NCBI RefSeq assembly: GCF_016745425.1
Contig: NZ_JAERVK010000002.1
Location: 234,823-298,822, forward strand
From: Candidatus Methylomicrobium oryzae
GTDB taxonomy: Bacteria; Pseudomonadota; Gammaproteobacteria; Methylococcales; Methylomonadaceae
Reading direction: 5' to 3'
DNA: 64,000 bases
Shown: positions 21,453 through 30,230 of the stretch, one piece after another
Layout of the letters: each line of letters starts with the position of its first letter
Position numbering within the stretch: the first letter of the stretch is position 1
Made by a program: the position numbers and the translations under genes
The notes under the pieces: generated by a model
Seen by the model: only the letters and a program-made list of their open reading frames with translations
Database searches by the model: none
Told to the model about the DNA's origin: nothing

Positions 21453-22703
21453 ATGAATCATTTCGGCATAATCTGTCCCAATACGGTAGGCCATTTAAAT
21501 CCGATGCTGGCGCTGGCCGACGCGCTGCGCAGTCGGGGGCATCAAGTCACTTTCTTTCTGTTGGGACATCCGCCGGCGTCCATGCGGGATGCCGGATTTG
21601 AAGTTCGTCCGCTAGGCGGCACCCTCTTCGCTGCCGATGAGTTTCAGGCTGAAATCCAGAAGCTCGGCTTGCTGCAAGGGCGGGCGGCGCTCAAGCACAC
21701 TTTTGCATTGAGCGCGCGTTCGGCGGTGGCCATCATGGCCAATGGGCCGCTGGAGGTTCGAACGGCCGGCGTTCATGCGCTGCTGGTCGATCAGGTCACT
21801 TCCGCCGGCGGCACCGTGGCCGATGAATTGGGACTGCCGTTCGTGACCGTGAGTAACGCGCTGCTTTTGAATTCCGATCCTCTGGTGCCGCCTTTTTTCA
21901 CTCACTGGCAGCCTAGAGATACCTGGTGGGCGCGGCTCCGCAACCGGATTGCCTGGGATCGGCTCGGTCATCTCTACACGCCGGTTTTATCCCGGATCCA
22001 GGCGCGGCGGCAAAAACTCGGGCTCCCGGTGCCGCAGCGGATCGCCGAAGCCTGGTCGAACCGCCTGCAGATCAGTCAACAGCCCGCAGCATTCGAATTC
22101 CCCCGGCAGGAACTGCCGGAGCAGGTCCGCTTCGTAGGGCCGCTCCGGCTGCCGGCCGGCTACCCGACTGTCCCGTTCCCGTGGGAGCGCCTCGACGGCC
22201 GTCCCTTAATCTACGCCTCGCTCGGCACGCTGCAGAATCGTGTCGCCCAAAACTTCCGGGCACTGGCAGCCGCATGCGAGGGGCACGATGCCCAGCTGGT
22301 GATCTCGACCGGCAATGGATTGGCGCCGGAAGCGCTCGGTGAACTGCCCGGCAAGCCAATTGTGGTACCTTTTGCGCCGCAGGCGGAATTGCTGCGCCAT
22401 GCCGCGCTCGCGGTAACCCATGCCGGCCTGAATACCGCGCTGGATGCGCTGGCGCATGGCGTGCCGATGGTCGCCGTTCCGGTTACCAACGAACAGCCCG
22501 GCATCGCGGCGCGGATCGCCTGGGTCGGCGCCGGCGAAGTCTGCGCTCAACGCCAAATCACGCCGCAAAGCTTACGGCCTTTAATCGAGCGCGTACTAAA
22601 GGATGCGTCCTACTGCGCGGCTGCTGCAAGGATGAGCGAAGCCATTCGGGACAGCGGCGGCGCTCCGCGCGCGGTTGAACTCATTGAGCAAAACCTCGGT
22701 TAG
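21453..22703 (+). CDS. MGT-type (CrtX-like) glycosyltransferase
   Basis: This 416-residue GT-B glycosyltransferase resembles the macrolide/UDP-glucuronosyl group. The N-terminal acceptor domain starts with NTVGHLNPMLALADALRSRGH. The C-terminal donor domain carries ASLGTLQNR and the signature VTHAGLNTALDALAHGVPMV followed by NEQPGIAARI. The closest remembered relatives are zeaxanthin glucosyltransferases (CrtX), so a carotenoid or other lipid glycoside is plausible. No carotenoid genes are nearby, so the acceptor is unknown. The ATG at 21453 follows a TGGAG site. Confidence 0.82.
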   Translation: MNHFGIICPNTVGHLNPMLALADALRSRGHQVTFFLLGHPPASMRDAGFEVRPLGGTLFAADEFQAEIQKLGLLQGRAALKHTFALSARSAVAIMANGPLEVRTAGVHALLVDQVTSAGGTVADELGLPFVTVSNALLLNSDPLVPPFFTHWQPRDTWWARLRNRIAWDRLGHLYTPVLSRIQARRQKLGLPVPQRIAEAWSNRLQISQQPAAFEFPRQELPEQVRFVGPLRLPAGYPTVPFPWERLDGRPLIYASLGTLQNRVAQNFRALAAACEGHDAQLVISTGNGLAPEALGELPGKPIVVPFAPQAELLRHAALAVTHAGLNTALDALAHGVPMVAVPVTNEQPGIAARIAWVGAGEVCAQRQITPQSLRPLIERVLKDASYCAAAARMSEAIRDSGGAPRAVELIEQNLG

Positions 22704-22759
22704 GGTCGGCGGATAAATGAGGGGGGTATGCTGATTGATACCGGTCTTCACCAAGTTCG

Positions 22760-22807
22760 TAGGATACGCCGAGCCTGCGAAACGTACCGAGCGCGGACGG
22801 TATCCTA
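22760..22807. repeat. REP-like inverted repeat
   Basis: TAGGATAC at 22760 and GTATCCTA at 22800 form the ends of a ~48-bp palindromic unit with GC-rich inner arms. It lies just beyond the glycosyltransferase stop and could also act as its terminator. Confidence 0.5.
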
Positions 22808-22915
22808 AAGGGCGCTCGATGCGGTTCCTATGGACATCGCATTCTGCGGGCTGCGCCGGACGAACGCCCGGCCCGAGGGACCGGTTTGCTTTGGCCGCTC
22901 TGCCGAAAGCAGTAT

Positions 22916-23224
22916 CTACCGTGCAGGGGGCACGGCAAGCCAGCGGACCACCGGGGCACCAACCGGTCTAGTAAAAGTGAATTCGGCCGGTTTGATCACG
23001 AGTGTTTCGGCAAAAGCCGAAATGCTGTCGTGGGGGGGAAATACCGTTGCGACCGCAGCCATCGGCGACATGGCGGCGAAAGCCCCGGCCCCCAACAGCG
23101 TGGCCAGAAATCCGGTCGGCCTGAAAAAGCCGATATCGACGGCTTTATCCCACAGGGTAATTTCTTCGGATTGTGCCGGTGTCGCGCAGACAAGCAATAT
23201 ACAAATTAAGAGGTGTCTGATCAT
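22916..23224 (-). CDS. Small exported/membrane hypothetical protein, 102 aa
   Basis: A signal peptide spans residues 1-19 (cleavage after AQS), followed by one glycine/alanine-rich hydrophobic segment (FLATLLGAGAFAAMSPMAAV). Paired motifs FFRPTG and FTFTRPVG flank the hydrophobic part. I recall similar unnamed proteins in methanotrophs and other Gammaproteobacteria, but no function. It is transcribed away from the smbP-like gene. The plus strand opposite is open but reads as low-complexity shadow. Confidence 0.62.
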   Translation of the reverse strand: MIRHLLICILLVCATPAQSEEITLWDKAVDIGFFRPTGFLATLLGAGAFAAMSPMAAVATVFPPHDSISAFAETLVIKPAEFTFTRPVGAPVVRWLAVPPAR

Positions 23225-23714
23225 ATTTTTGTGTCCATCGCTTCGCTTTTATACTCAGAGTTTCCGGCTGCCCGGCGGCGTCATTTTATCCGCAAACGCG
23301 GCCGGCCGATACCCATTCCGGCATACATTCACGAAAATTGCTCTGCAATCTTTCAAGCGACGAACCCCAAAACGAACCGTGGAAGGCAGGCCAGTGCAAA
23401 GCCCCCGAAAAGCCTCAGAACATTATATCCCCTGCCAGGCGACAATTAACGCCGAAAGGCTGCCGTAAATCCAGACGGTGTATAACCACCGGATCCTCTA
23501 GGGCATTTTCAACCATCAATATTGCCCATTCCGTTAATTTAACCGCTCCTGTCTTTTAAGTTGCTATTTTTTATAAAAATTTTAGGAGATAAGCTTTTGG
23601 CATGGTTTCTGTATTTCCCGGATGTGTCGGAAAACGATTTCGACGACATAGCCATAATCGATAACGGAACCCGGAATCGATCGATTTTATCTTGGGAACA
23701 TTGAGGAGCCTTTT
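23225..23714. other. Gene-free stretch before the small His-rich gene
   Basis: No gene is seen in these 490 bases. The left part must hold the promoter for the 102-aa protein on the minus strand. The right part (23560-23714) is AT-rich, includes the inverted pair ATCGAT...ATCGAT around GGAACCCGG, and ends in a GAGGAG ribosome site for the next gene. Confidence 0.4.
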
Positions 23715-23972
23715 ATGTTCAAGATCATGAGTACCTTATTAATGGTTTCCGCCATCTCTTTTTCCTCCTATGCGGCAACGGAAGGCGCTGCCTCAAAACA
23801 CGAAGAAACGGCCAAAGCCCGTGAGGAAGTTGTAAAACACCCTAAAGCGACTGCCGAACACCACAAGGCCGGCAAACATGAAGAAGTAAAGAAGCATGTT
23901 GAAAATGCCGGCAAGGCTTCGGAAACAGCTCATACGAAACCCAAAGAAGCTGCCGAACATTCTGCCAAGTGA
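23715..23972 (+). CDS. Small His/Lys/Glu-rich exported protein (SmbP-like)
   Basis: This 85-residue protein has a signal peptide at residues 1-20 (cleavage after SYA). The mature part is almost entirely Lys, Glu, Ala and His with repeated HEE/HHK/HEE/KKH patterns and no Cys. It resembles the small metal-binding protein SmbP of Nitrosomonas in composition and layout, which suggests periplasmic metal buffering; that is inference. A good GAGGAG site precedes the ATG, and a strong hairpin follows the stop. Confidence 0.7.
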   Translation: MFKIMSTLLMVSAISFSSYAATEGAASKHEETAKAREEVVKHPKATAEHHKAGKHEEVKKHVENAGKASETAHTKPKEAAEHSAK

Positions 23973-23981
23973 TCCCTATTC

Positions 23982-24007
23982 CCCCGGCAGCGTAACCGCT
24001 GCCGGGG
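23982..24007 (+). terminator. Hairpin terminator after the SmbP-like gene
   Basis: CCCCGGCAGCG-TAAC-CGCTGCCGGGG forms a perfect 11-bp stem with a 4-base loop nine bases after the stop. The T-run is weak (CATTTATG). Confidence 0.75.
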
Positions 24008-24239
24008 CATTTATGAAAACGCCCGTGCATCGAGAGGAGGAAAAAAATGCGTTTTTAATGGCCGGGCAAGCGGTTCAGACAGCGGCCCTTGGAGAGATGG
24101 GTTAAAAAATCACCGAAAGTCCCTTGACCGGGCTGCAAGATATTTAAAATATCGTCAATGATTTCGGACAAGCCGTGGCATTCTCAGGGATAGTACCTGA
24201 GGAGATAGACGAAAACGATCAACAACGCTGGAGCGCTCC

Positions 24240-26786
24240 GTGAGAGAGAATCGCCGAACTGCAAAAACAAAAGCCGATCCGGCATTCTTCTGGGCTATTG
24301 GCGTGGAGCAGCATCTGGTACGGTTACAAACCTCCGCGCAGGGCTTGAGCGGGGAGGAAGCCGGCAAGCGCCTTAAGCGTTTCGGCATCAACCGATTGAA
24401 CGGAAAGAAAAAAACGGGGGCTTGGCGGCTGTTTTTCGCGCAGTTCAAAAGCGCCATCATTCTGATTTTACTGTTTGCCACGGGATTATCCTTTTTCCTG
24501 CATGACAAAGTCGATGCGCTGATCATTCTGTCCATCGTCCTGATCAGCGGCATCCTGGGATTCTGGCAGGAAAAAGGCGCGGCCGATGCGGTGGAAAAAT
24601 TGCTCGCGCTGGTGCAGATCAAGATTGCCGTACTGCGGGACAATAATTTAGCGGAAATTGCGGCGGCTGAATTGGTGCCCGGCGATATTGTCCTCCTGAA
24701 AGCCGGCGACATCATTCCGGCCGATTGCCAGTTGCTGGCAGCCGAACATCTTTTCATCGATGAAGCGATCCTGACCGGAGAAAGTTACCCGGTTGAGAAA
24801 TCGCCGGAGCTCGTTGCCGCCGATGCGCCGCTCGGCCGGCGCAGCAATGCGTTGTGGATGGGAACGCATGTGCAAAGCGGCGAGGCGAAGGCCTTGGTTA
24901 TCGCGACCGGCCGGAGTACCGAATTCGGCAAACTGTCCGGACGCCTCAAGCTCAAAGCGCCTGAAACGGAATTCGAACGCGGCGTCAGACGCTTCGGCTA
25001 TTTGCTGATGGAAGTGACATTGATCCTGGTGATCATGATTTTCGCGGTGAACGTTTATCTTCATAAACCGGTGATCGACTCCTTCCTGTTTGCGCTGGCG
25101 CTGGCCGTCGGGTTGACGCCGCAATTGCTGCCTGCGGTGATCAGCATCAATCTGGCGCACGGCGCCAAGCGCATGGCAGCTGAAAAAGTCATCGTCAAAC
25201 AGCTGGCGTCGATCGAAAACTTCGGCAGCATGAATGTCTTGTGTTCCGATAAAACCGGCACCCTGACCGAAGGCAGGATTCATGTGCAAGGCGTCCTCGA
25301 TGTCGAAGGCAATCCCGGCGACAAGGTCTCGCGTTTCGCTTATTTCAACGCCTACTTCGAAACCGGCTTCAATAATTCGATCGACCAGGCGATCCGGGAC
25401 TTTCGCAGTTTCAATGTCGAGAAATGCCGCAAATTGGCCGAAGTTCCTTATGATTTTTACCGGAAGCGCTTGAGCGTGCTGATTTCCGATGCCGGCGCGA
25501 ACGTTTTGATTACCAAAGGCGCGCTGACCAATGTACTGAAGGCCTGCTCCCACAGTGAAAACCCTGACGGTACCCTGACCGATATCGAAGCGGTACGCGA
25601 CTCGATTCAACAACGCTATGAACTCTTCAGCGCTCAGGGGCTCCGCACTTTGGGCGTTGCCTATAAACCGCTGTCCGAAGTGCCGGAGCAAGTTAAAGAC
25701 GAGGAACGGGGGATGCGTTTTCTGGGTTTTCTGACTCTTTTCGATCCCCCTAAAAGCCACTGCGCGCAAACGATCGGCCGGCTCAAGCAGCTCGGCGTCA
25801 CGCTCAAAATCATCACCGGCGATAACCGGCTGGTGGCCGAGACCGTCAGCCGGCAATTGGGGCTGGACACCGCCGAAATGCTTACGGGACGCGAAATCGA
25901 ACAGATGAGCGGCAATGCCCTGATCCATCGGGTGGCCGGGATTAACGTTTTCGCCGAAGTCGAGCCCAACCAGAAAGAGCGGATTATCATGGCCTTGAAA
26001 CAGGCGGGTTTCGTGGTCGGTTATATGGGCGACGGCATTAACGATGTCTCGGCCCTGCATGCGGCCGACGTGGGCATTTCGGTCGACAGCGCGGCCGACG
26101 TCGCCAAGGAAACCGCGCAGATCGTACTGCTGGAAAAAAATCTGGACGTCCTGATCGAAGGCGTCAAAGAGGGACGCATGACCTTTGCGAACACCTTGAA
26201 ATACGTATTGATGGCGACCAGCGCCAATTTCGGCAACATGTTCAGCATGGCCGGCGCCTCGCTGTTTCTGCCTTTTCTGCCGTTATTGCCGAAGCAGATT
26301 CTGTTGACCAACCTGCTGACCGATATTCCGGAAATGACCATCGCCTCGGATAATGTGGATGCCGACATGGTGACCCAACCCCGGCGCTGGGATATTCAAT
26401 TCATTCGCAAATTCATGTTCGTTTTCGGCATCGTCAGCTCGATATTCGACTATCTCACCTTCGGTTTGCTGTTATGGCTGGAAGTGCCCTTCACGCAATT
26501 CCGCACCGGCTGGTTTTTGGAATCGGTCGTGTCGGCAGCCCTGATCGTATTGGTCGTCCGCAGCCGCAAGCCGATCTTCAGAAGCCGGCCCGGCAATTAT
26601 CTCTTAAGCGCTACGTTGACGATTATCGTCCTGACGGTCGCCTTGCCTTATCTGCCGTTCGCTTCGTGGATCGACTTCCAGCCGCTTCCGCCAACGATCC
26701 TGGCTTTGCTGGGGACTGTCGTGGTTTTCTATATCGCGGCCGCCGAAGCCGCCAAGCGGATATTCTATCGCTCCATCAAAATTTAA
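24240..26786 (+). CDS. mgtA: MgtA-type P-type ATPase (Mg2+ importer family)
   Basis: This is an 848-residue P-type ATPase of the IIIB (MgtA/MgtB) class, an inner-membrane Mg2+ importer driven by ATP. The phosphatase loop LTGES is at 178-182, the phosphorylation motif DKTGT at 337-341 (Asp337), and MGDGINDVSALHAADVGISV marks the hinge. The proline-rich helix has GLTPQLLPAVI, as expected for Mg2+ types. The start is GTG at 24240 with GGAG nine bases upstream. The length is slightly below E. coli MgtA (~898). It is followed 11 bp later by a VTT-domain gene, probably co-transcribed. No Mg2+-leader element was identified. Confidence 0.93.
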   Translation: MRENRRTAKTKADPAFFWAIGVEQHLVRLQTSAQGLSGEEAGKRLKRFGINRLNGKKKTGAWRLFFAQFKSAIILILLFATGLSFFLHDKVDALIILSIVLISGILGFWQEKGAADAVEKLLALVQIKIAVLRDNNLAEIAAAELVPGDIVLLKAGDIIPADCQLLAAEHLFIDEAILTGESYPVEKSPELVAADAPLGRRSNALWMGTHVQSGEAKALVIATGRSTEFGKLSGRLKLKAPETEFERGVRRFGYLLMEVTLILVIMIFAVNVYLHKPVIDSFLFALALAVGLTPQLLPAVISINLAHGAKRMAAEKVIVKQLASIENFGSMNVLCSDKTGTLTEGRIHVQGVLDVEGNPGDKVSRFAYFNAYFETGFNNSIDQAIRDFRSFNVEKCRKLAEVPYDFYRKRLSVLISDAGANVLITKGALTNVLKACSHSENPDGTLTDIEAVRDSIQQRYELFSAQGLRTLGVAYKPLSEVPEQVKDEERGMRFLGFLTLFDPPKSHCAQTIGRLKQLGVTLKIITGDNRLVAETVSRQLGLDTAEMLTGREIEQMSGNALIHRVAGINVFAEVEPNQKERIIMALKQAGFVVGYMGDGINDVSALHAADVGISVDSAADVAKETAQIVLLEKNLDVLIEGVKEGRMTFANTLKYVLMATSANFGNMFSMAGASLFLPFLPLLPKQILLTNLLTDIPEMTIASDNVDADMVTQPRRWDIQFIRKFMFVFGIVSSIFDYLTFGLLLWLEVPFTQFRTGWFLESVVSAALIVLVVRSRKPIFRSRPGNYLLSATLTIIVLTVALPYLPFASWIDFQPLPPTILALLGTVVVFYIAAAEAAKRIFYRSIKI

Positions 26787-26797
26787 GGAGTTCCTTC

Positions 26798-27508
26798 ATG
26801 ACGCCGTTGCCCCGATCACGCCTTACCTGGAAATTGTCCGCGCTTCCGGTCTTTGTCGCACTGGTTTTATTGCTGGGACACGAACTCGAACTCTACCTGC
26901 CTGATGTGGAAGTCTGGATCCAGAGCTTCGGCATGTTCGCGCCATTGGGCTTTATCCTCCTGTTTACGGCGCTTACGCCGGTTTTTGTGTCGGTGGATGC
27001 GCTCTGTTTGGCGGCAGGGGTGTTATTTCCCCTTGCGACCGCCGAAACGGTGGTCGTTATCGCCACTTATCTGTCGGCTTCCGCCATATTTTTTTTGGGG
27101 CGGGATTTTTTGCGGGCCAGGGTCGAGGCGTTCCTTGCCGGACACAAGCGCTTTGCCGCCCTGGACAAGGCGATCAGCGGAAAGCGGGCCTTCCGGGTCA
27201 TGTTTTTATTGCGCCTGACGCCGCTCCCTTTTGCCATGCTCAGTTATGCTTTATCGGTTACAGGAGTCAAGTTCCGTCCCTATTTAGGGGCGACGACCGG
27301 CATTTTGGTTTACAACGGCACCCTCGTCTATTTCGGTTATGCGGCCAAACACTTAACCGGCCTGGTTCAAAACCGGCCTGCGGGCGGCTTTGTTTCCTAC
27401 GGTTTGCTGGCTTTGGGATTAGTGGTTTTGGCCGCGGTATTGATCTCTATCGCAAAAATGGCGGCCAATTTATTGAAGGAATTGAACGTGGAAAACTCCA
27501 CGCATTGA
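26798..27508 (+). CDS. VTT-domain (TVP38/TMEM64/DedA-like) membrane protein
   Basis: This 236-residue membrane protein has about five to six hydrophobic segments. The VTT domain is seen in FLGRDFLRARVEAFLAGHK and RLTPLPFAMLSYALSVTGVK. Such proteins act in membrane lipid handling or ion homeostasis. The ATG at 26798 follows AAGGAG directly after the mgtA stop; a longer in-frame frame begins inside mgtA and is rejected. It belongs to the mgtA unit and may support growth under Mg2+ stress (inference). Confidence 0.85.
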   Translation: MTPLPRSRLTWKLSALPVFVALVLLLGHELELYLPDVEVWIQSFGMFAPLGFILLFTALTPVFVSVDALCLAAGVLFPLATAETVVVIATYLSASAIFFLGRDFLRARVEAFLAGHKRFAALDKAISGKRAFRVMFLLRLTPLPFAMLSYALSVTGVKFRPYLGATTGILVYNGTLVYFGYAAKHLTGLVQNRPAGGFVSYGLLALGLVVLAAVLISIAKMAANLLKELNVENSTH

Positions 27509-27562
27509 AACGAAAAAAGCAATACACCTCTCGCCCAACGGCTCTTAAATCTTCGGAGAATA

Positions 27563-27919
27563 ATGATGGCAACTCGACGCAATCCCGGACTGATAACCAA
27601 AGTAATCATCATCGGTATCGTAATAGCGGTCCTCAGCTACCTGTTTCATCCCGAGGTGGGCCGGCTGAGCGTGATGATCAATGGCCAGCCGGTCGCCGAG
27701 CCGCTCGTCCGCATTGCCGCCATCCCGACCTTTCTGGCGATTGCAGGGCTTGCCGTTATCCTGACGGTCATGCTGTTTTTAGGGATCGGAATGTTCATTT
27801 TTCTGGGCGCGCTGGTGTTTGCTTTAGCGGTTTGCTTTATGTTGGCGCCTTATTTCTGGCCGGTACTGGCGATCGCTTTCCTGTTAATCGCGGTGATGTC
27901 GATCAGCCATGAAAAATGA
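27563..27919 (+). CDS. Small membrane protein, 118 aa
   Basis: The family is not recognised. It has three to four hydrophobic segments (residues ~12-27, 50-74, 76-112) and a short charged loop. Two adjacent ATG codons (27563, 27566) are possible starts after a GGAG site. It lies 54 bp after the VTT gene on the same strand, so it is probably the last gene of the mgtA unit. Confidence 0.7.
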   Translation: MMATRRNPGLITKVIIIGIVIAVLSYLFHPEVGRLSVMINGQPVAEPLVRIAAIPTFLAIAGLAVILTVMLFLGIGMFIFLGALVFALAVCFMLAPYFWPVLAIAFLLIAVMSISHEK

Positions 27920-28159
27920 CAGCTTTGAAGCAAGGTTTTTCTGTCCGAAAAAACGGCCCTGCAACTTTTGAAAGGCGGGGGAACGCTCGACCAGGAGTAA
28001 TCTTCAGCTTGAGTAATCCGGCATTGTATTTTGTAACTGTTGATAAACCCTGAAACGGGATTACAGATGGAGAAAATGCAATGGTTTTGCCGAAAAACGA
28101 TGCCAGTTAGCTTTTTGGGATGCACTCTTGCAATGAAACCGATCCATTAGTAGAGCATT

Positions 28160-28348
28160 TCATTTTGTCTGTACGGAATAGCCGGCGCCGCGTAGATAAT
28201 TTTTACATTCTGCCGGGGTAAATTGATTCAGTAGTTCGGCGAAAATATTCCCCAGCGTCCCGACGGTCTGCTGGGCGGCCTTGCGGAGACCGGCTTTCAG
28301 CTTGGTGAAGATGGGTTTGATGGGATTGAAATCCGGCCTGCAAGAGGG
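28160..28348 (-). pseudogene. IS630-family transposase C-terminal remnant
   Basis: About 62 residues match the end of IS630-type DDE transposases: RPDFNPIKPIFTKLKAGLRK, then TPAECKNYLRGAGY. The family has the catalytic Glu in NPIE; here it is Lys (NPIK), so the fragment is dead even apart from truncation. Everything upstream of the last motif is missing. It abuts another broken gene at about 28350. Confidence 0.8.
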
Positions 28349-28353
28349 CAAGG

Positions 28354-28781
28354 GCTTCAAGCGTGATCCCTACGGTTTCAATCGCCTCCCGGCCCTCGCC
28401 ACTTGATGCGAGGACAGATAAATTGGAAACTCCAACAATAAAAGAAGCATTTAGAGCGCGCGTCACATTGACAGGAATGTTATCCGGACCTTGCCCACAT
28501 ACACTAGGCGCATCGAAATATACGATGCTCGTTATTGGAGAATAAACTGTTTTGCCGGCAGAAATTAAACATGTACAAGTAGTAGTCGGGCTTCCGCTCC
28601 AATCACCGGCTAAAAACCAAACAGAGCCATGTTGCCCAATAGCACACTTTTCTCCGCTATTATCAAACCTGGGATTATCGTAGGGGAAAAGAAAGCATCC
28701 ATTGATACCAATCAATACTCACTTTATTATTGGCAAAAAGCTGTATTTGCCGGCAAGATAACTCCTAATCCAATGATTTTT
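28354..28781 (-). pseudogene. Broken exported-type protein gene (frameshift and 3' truncation)
   Basis: The main frame reads from 28715 as CAIGQHGSVWFLAGDWSGS, then TCTCLISAGKTVYSPI and APSVCGQGPDNIPVNV. I remember this pattern from a family of unnamed proteins with a WWQW segment near the front. That segment is here in another frame (SIDWYQWMLSFP, about 28690-28730), so a frameshift lies near 28690. The 3' end is cut by the IS630 remnant. Function unknown; the copy is inactive. Confidence 0.65.
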
Positions 28782-29098
28782 TAATAAATTATTCAATATC
28801 ACAAACCCTCTTTCTTAAACAAAAATTTATAAATCCAGCCCGCGTAGCTCCGGCTAGCGAAGCGTAAACGGAGAAATGAGTATATTCATATTCGTACAAT
28901 TACGCTTCGCTAATCGTACCAGCAAGATGAGCTGAGGTATGAAGCCCACCTGTTGGGTATCCATCGCGAATAGGCTTCCTTTGTCAATCCACCTTATGCC
29001 TCTGGATGACCTTCAGTCAGAGGGAAAATTGATCCATTGCCTTTGATTATTGTAATATTATTTTTCCTCCTTTTTTAGAATAGCTATAAGGATTATTT
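28782..29098. other. Gene-free stretch with a REP-like pair
   Basis: No gene is seen. At 28839-28920 lies a REP-like inverted pair whose cores TAGCGAAGCGTA and TACGCTTCGCTA are perfect complements 34 bp apart; the left half begins CCCGCGTAGCTCCGG. A related palindrome is at 33766-33798. The last 60 bases hold the leader of the next gene. Confidence 0.6.
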
Positions 29099-29482
29099 AT
29101 GAAATTTATTTACGCAATTTTGTTTGTTTTTGTTTTTTCAGCCGCAGCAAACGCGGGTTGTAAAGGTAATCATGTTACTGGCAAAGCATTTCGTGTTTTC
29201 TTAACCGATATATCGACTCCCAGCACCGGAGAGTGTGTTATTGGATCCGCTCACGACTCATGCACAATCGGAGAAACGGTTTATGAGGTTGATAGTCAAT
29301 CTAACCCAATCGTTAACAAGGACTGTTCATTTACTTTGACGGGCATCGTCTTGACTCCGCAGGAGGGTTCCCCCATGCAACTTAATTTTAATGGGCAAAT
29401 CAGCGCGGACAAGTTGAGCGTCGTCGGTCAATTCACGACGGATACAGCTGCTTTTGGTACATTTTCAGGACTCAGATATTAA
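29099..29482 (+). CDS. Small exported hypothetical protein, 127 aa
   Basis: A clear signal peptide spans residues 1-19 (cleavage after ANA, before GCKGNH). The mature part has four Cys and looks beta-rich (MQLNFNGQISADKLSVVGQF). No family is recognised. The gene is AT-rich compared with core genes. The start ATG is preceded by a weak AAGGA site. It stands alone between broken genes and a lipoprotein gene. Confidence 0.65.
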   Translation: MKFIYAILFVFVFSAAANAGCKGNHVTGKAFRVFLTDISTPSTGECVIGSAHDSCTIGETVYEVDSQSNPIVNKDCSFTLTGIVLTPQEGSPMQLNFNGQISADKLSVVGQFTTDTAAFGTFSGLRY

Positions 29483-29726
29483 TTTGAATCGAAAACATCG
29501 AAGTCAAAATAATCTAGTAAATCAGCTATACTTCTTTACGTATTGCCGCTTTGCAGCCTATCAGTAAGAGAGCCGCGTGTGGGCTGAAAAGCTCACTCGC
29601 TTTTTTATCTGCGGCTTCTCGCTCGTTATGGGAAAGGACATATTTTGCCGCCAGGCAATCCGCCATGCGTTTTAGAAAAGGATGGGTTTGCGCGAAGCAG
29701 CCCTGTGGCTCCAAAAATTTACTCTC

Positions 29727-30038
29727 ATGCTTTTCATAAGAGCTTCAATATTGATTCTGTTGATGATCCATCTGCAAGGGTGCACGGCGATGGTTATCAA
29801 TATGGCTCAACATGACAAAGTTTTTGTTCCATTTGAAGAAAACCATAAGGGAAGTCGATTATGGTATGCCGCCATCCCTATCACAGTGCCGCTAGATTTA
29901 TTCGGTGTGTTAATGTGTTTAGGAGCATTGCCGGTTTGTGCTCAGATGATGGATGTAATCGTGAAAGTATCGGAAGATCGAGCCCAATCCAAACCCGGGA
30001 ACGTCCATAACGTTAGCCAGGGCCGGCAAGACAAATAG
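29727..30038 (+). CDS. Small lipoprotein, 103 aa (YceK/YidQ-like?)
   Basis: The ATG at 29727 gives a signal peptide ending in the lipobox IHLQGC (Cys at about residue 19), so a lipoprotein is likely; an upstream in-frame start gives a non-signal extension. The mature part has SRLWYAAIPITVPLDLFGVL, which recalls the YceK/YidQ small lipoproteins, but the match is loose. There are two more hydrophobic stretches. Function unknown. Confidence 0.6.
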   Translation: MLFIRASILILLMIHLQGCTAMVINMAQHDKVFVPFEENHKGSRLWYAAIPITVPLDLFGVLMCLGALPVCAQMMDVIVKVSEDRAQSKPGNVHNVSQGRQDK

Positions 30039-30046
30039 CCTAGTAG

Positions 30047-30230
30047 GTTGGTTTAACGGCTTTATCGTTAACCCAACATATCGATGCATCATAAGTTGGG
30101 TTGCAAAAAGCACGATAGGATGGGCTTTCTTCGTCAGCCACGCCTACGGCCCTGAGCCGAAAAAATCCCTAAAGGCGCAAAGCGCACTGTCAACAAGTGG
30201 CGGTTTGCCTGACGGCGAAACTGCCCTACG
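30047..30230. repeat. REP-like motifs on the 3' side of the histidine kinase gene
   Basis: Two motifs lie here: GTTGGTTTAACG-GCTTTAT-CGTTAACCCAAC (30048-30076, a hairpin), and a GCGGTTTGCC...GCGAAACTGCCC palindrome at about 30200-30230. The same two motif types occur in the same order beyond the other end of the kinase gene (31919-32056). Confidence 0.6.

Noticed and set aside
23590..23625. Possible sigma-54 promoter TTGGCATGGTTTCTGTAT
   Set aside because: The GC of the -12 element is missing.
24048..24062. Tiny frame ATGCGTTTTTAA after GAGGAGG upstream of mgtA as a leader peptide
   Set aside because: Three codons only; no Mg-leader structure could be recognised.
24648..26060. 470-codon minus-strand frame opposite mgtA
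   Set aside because: Antisense shadow of a gene with all P-type ATPase motifs.
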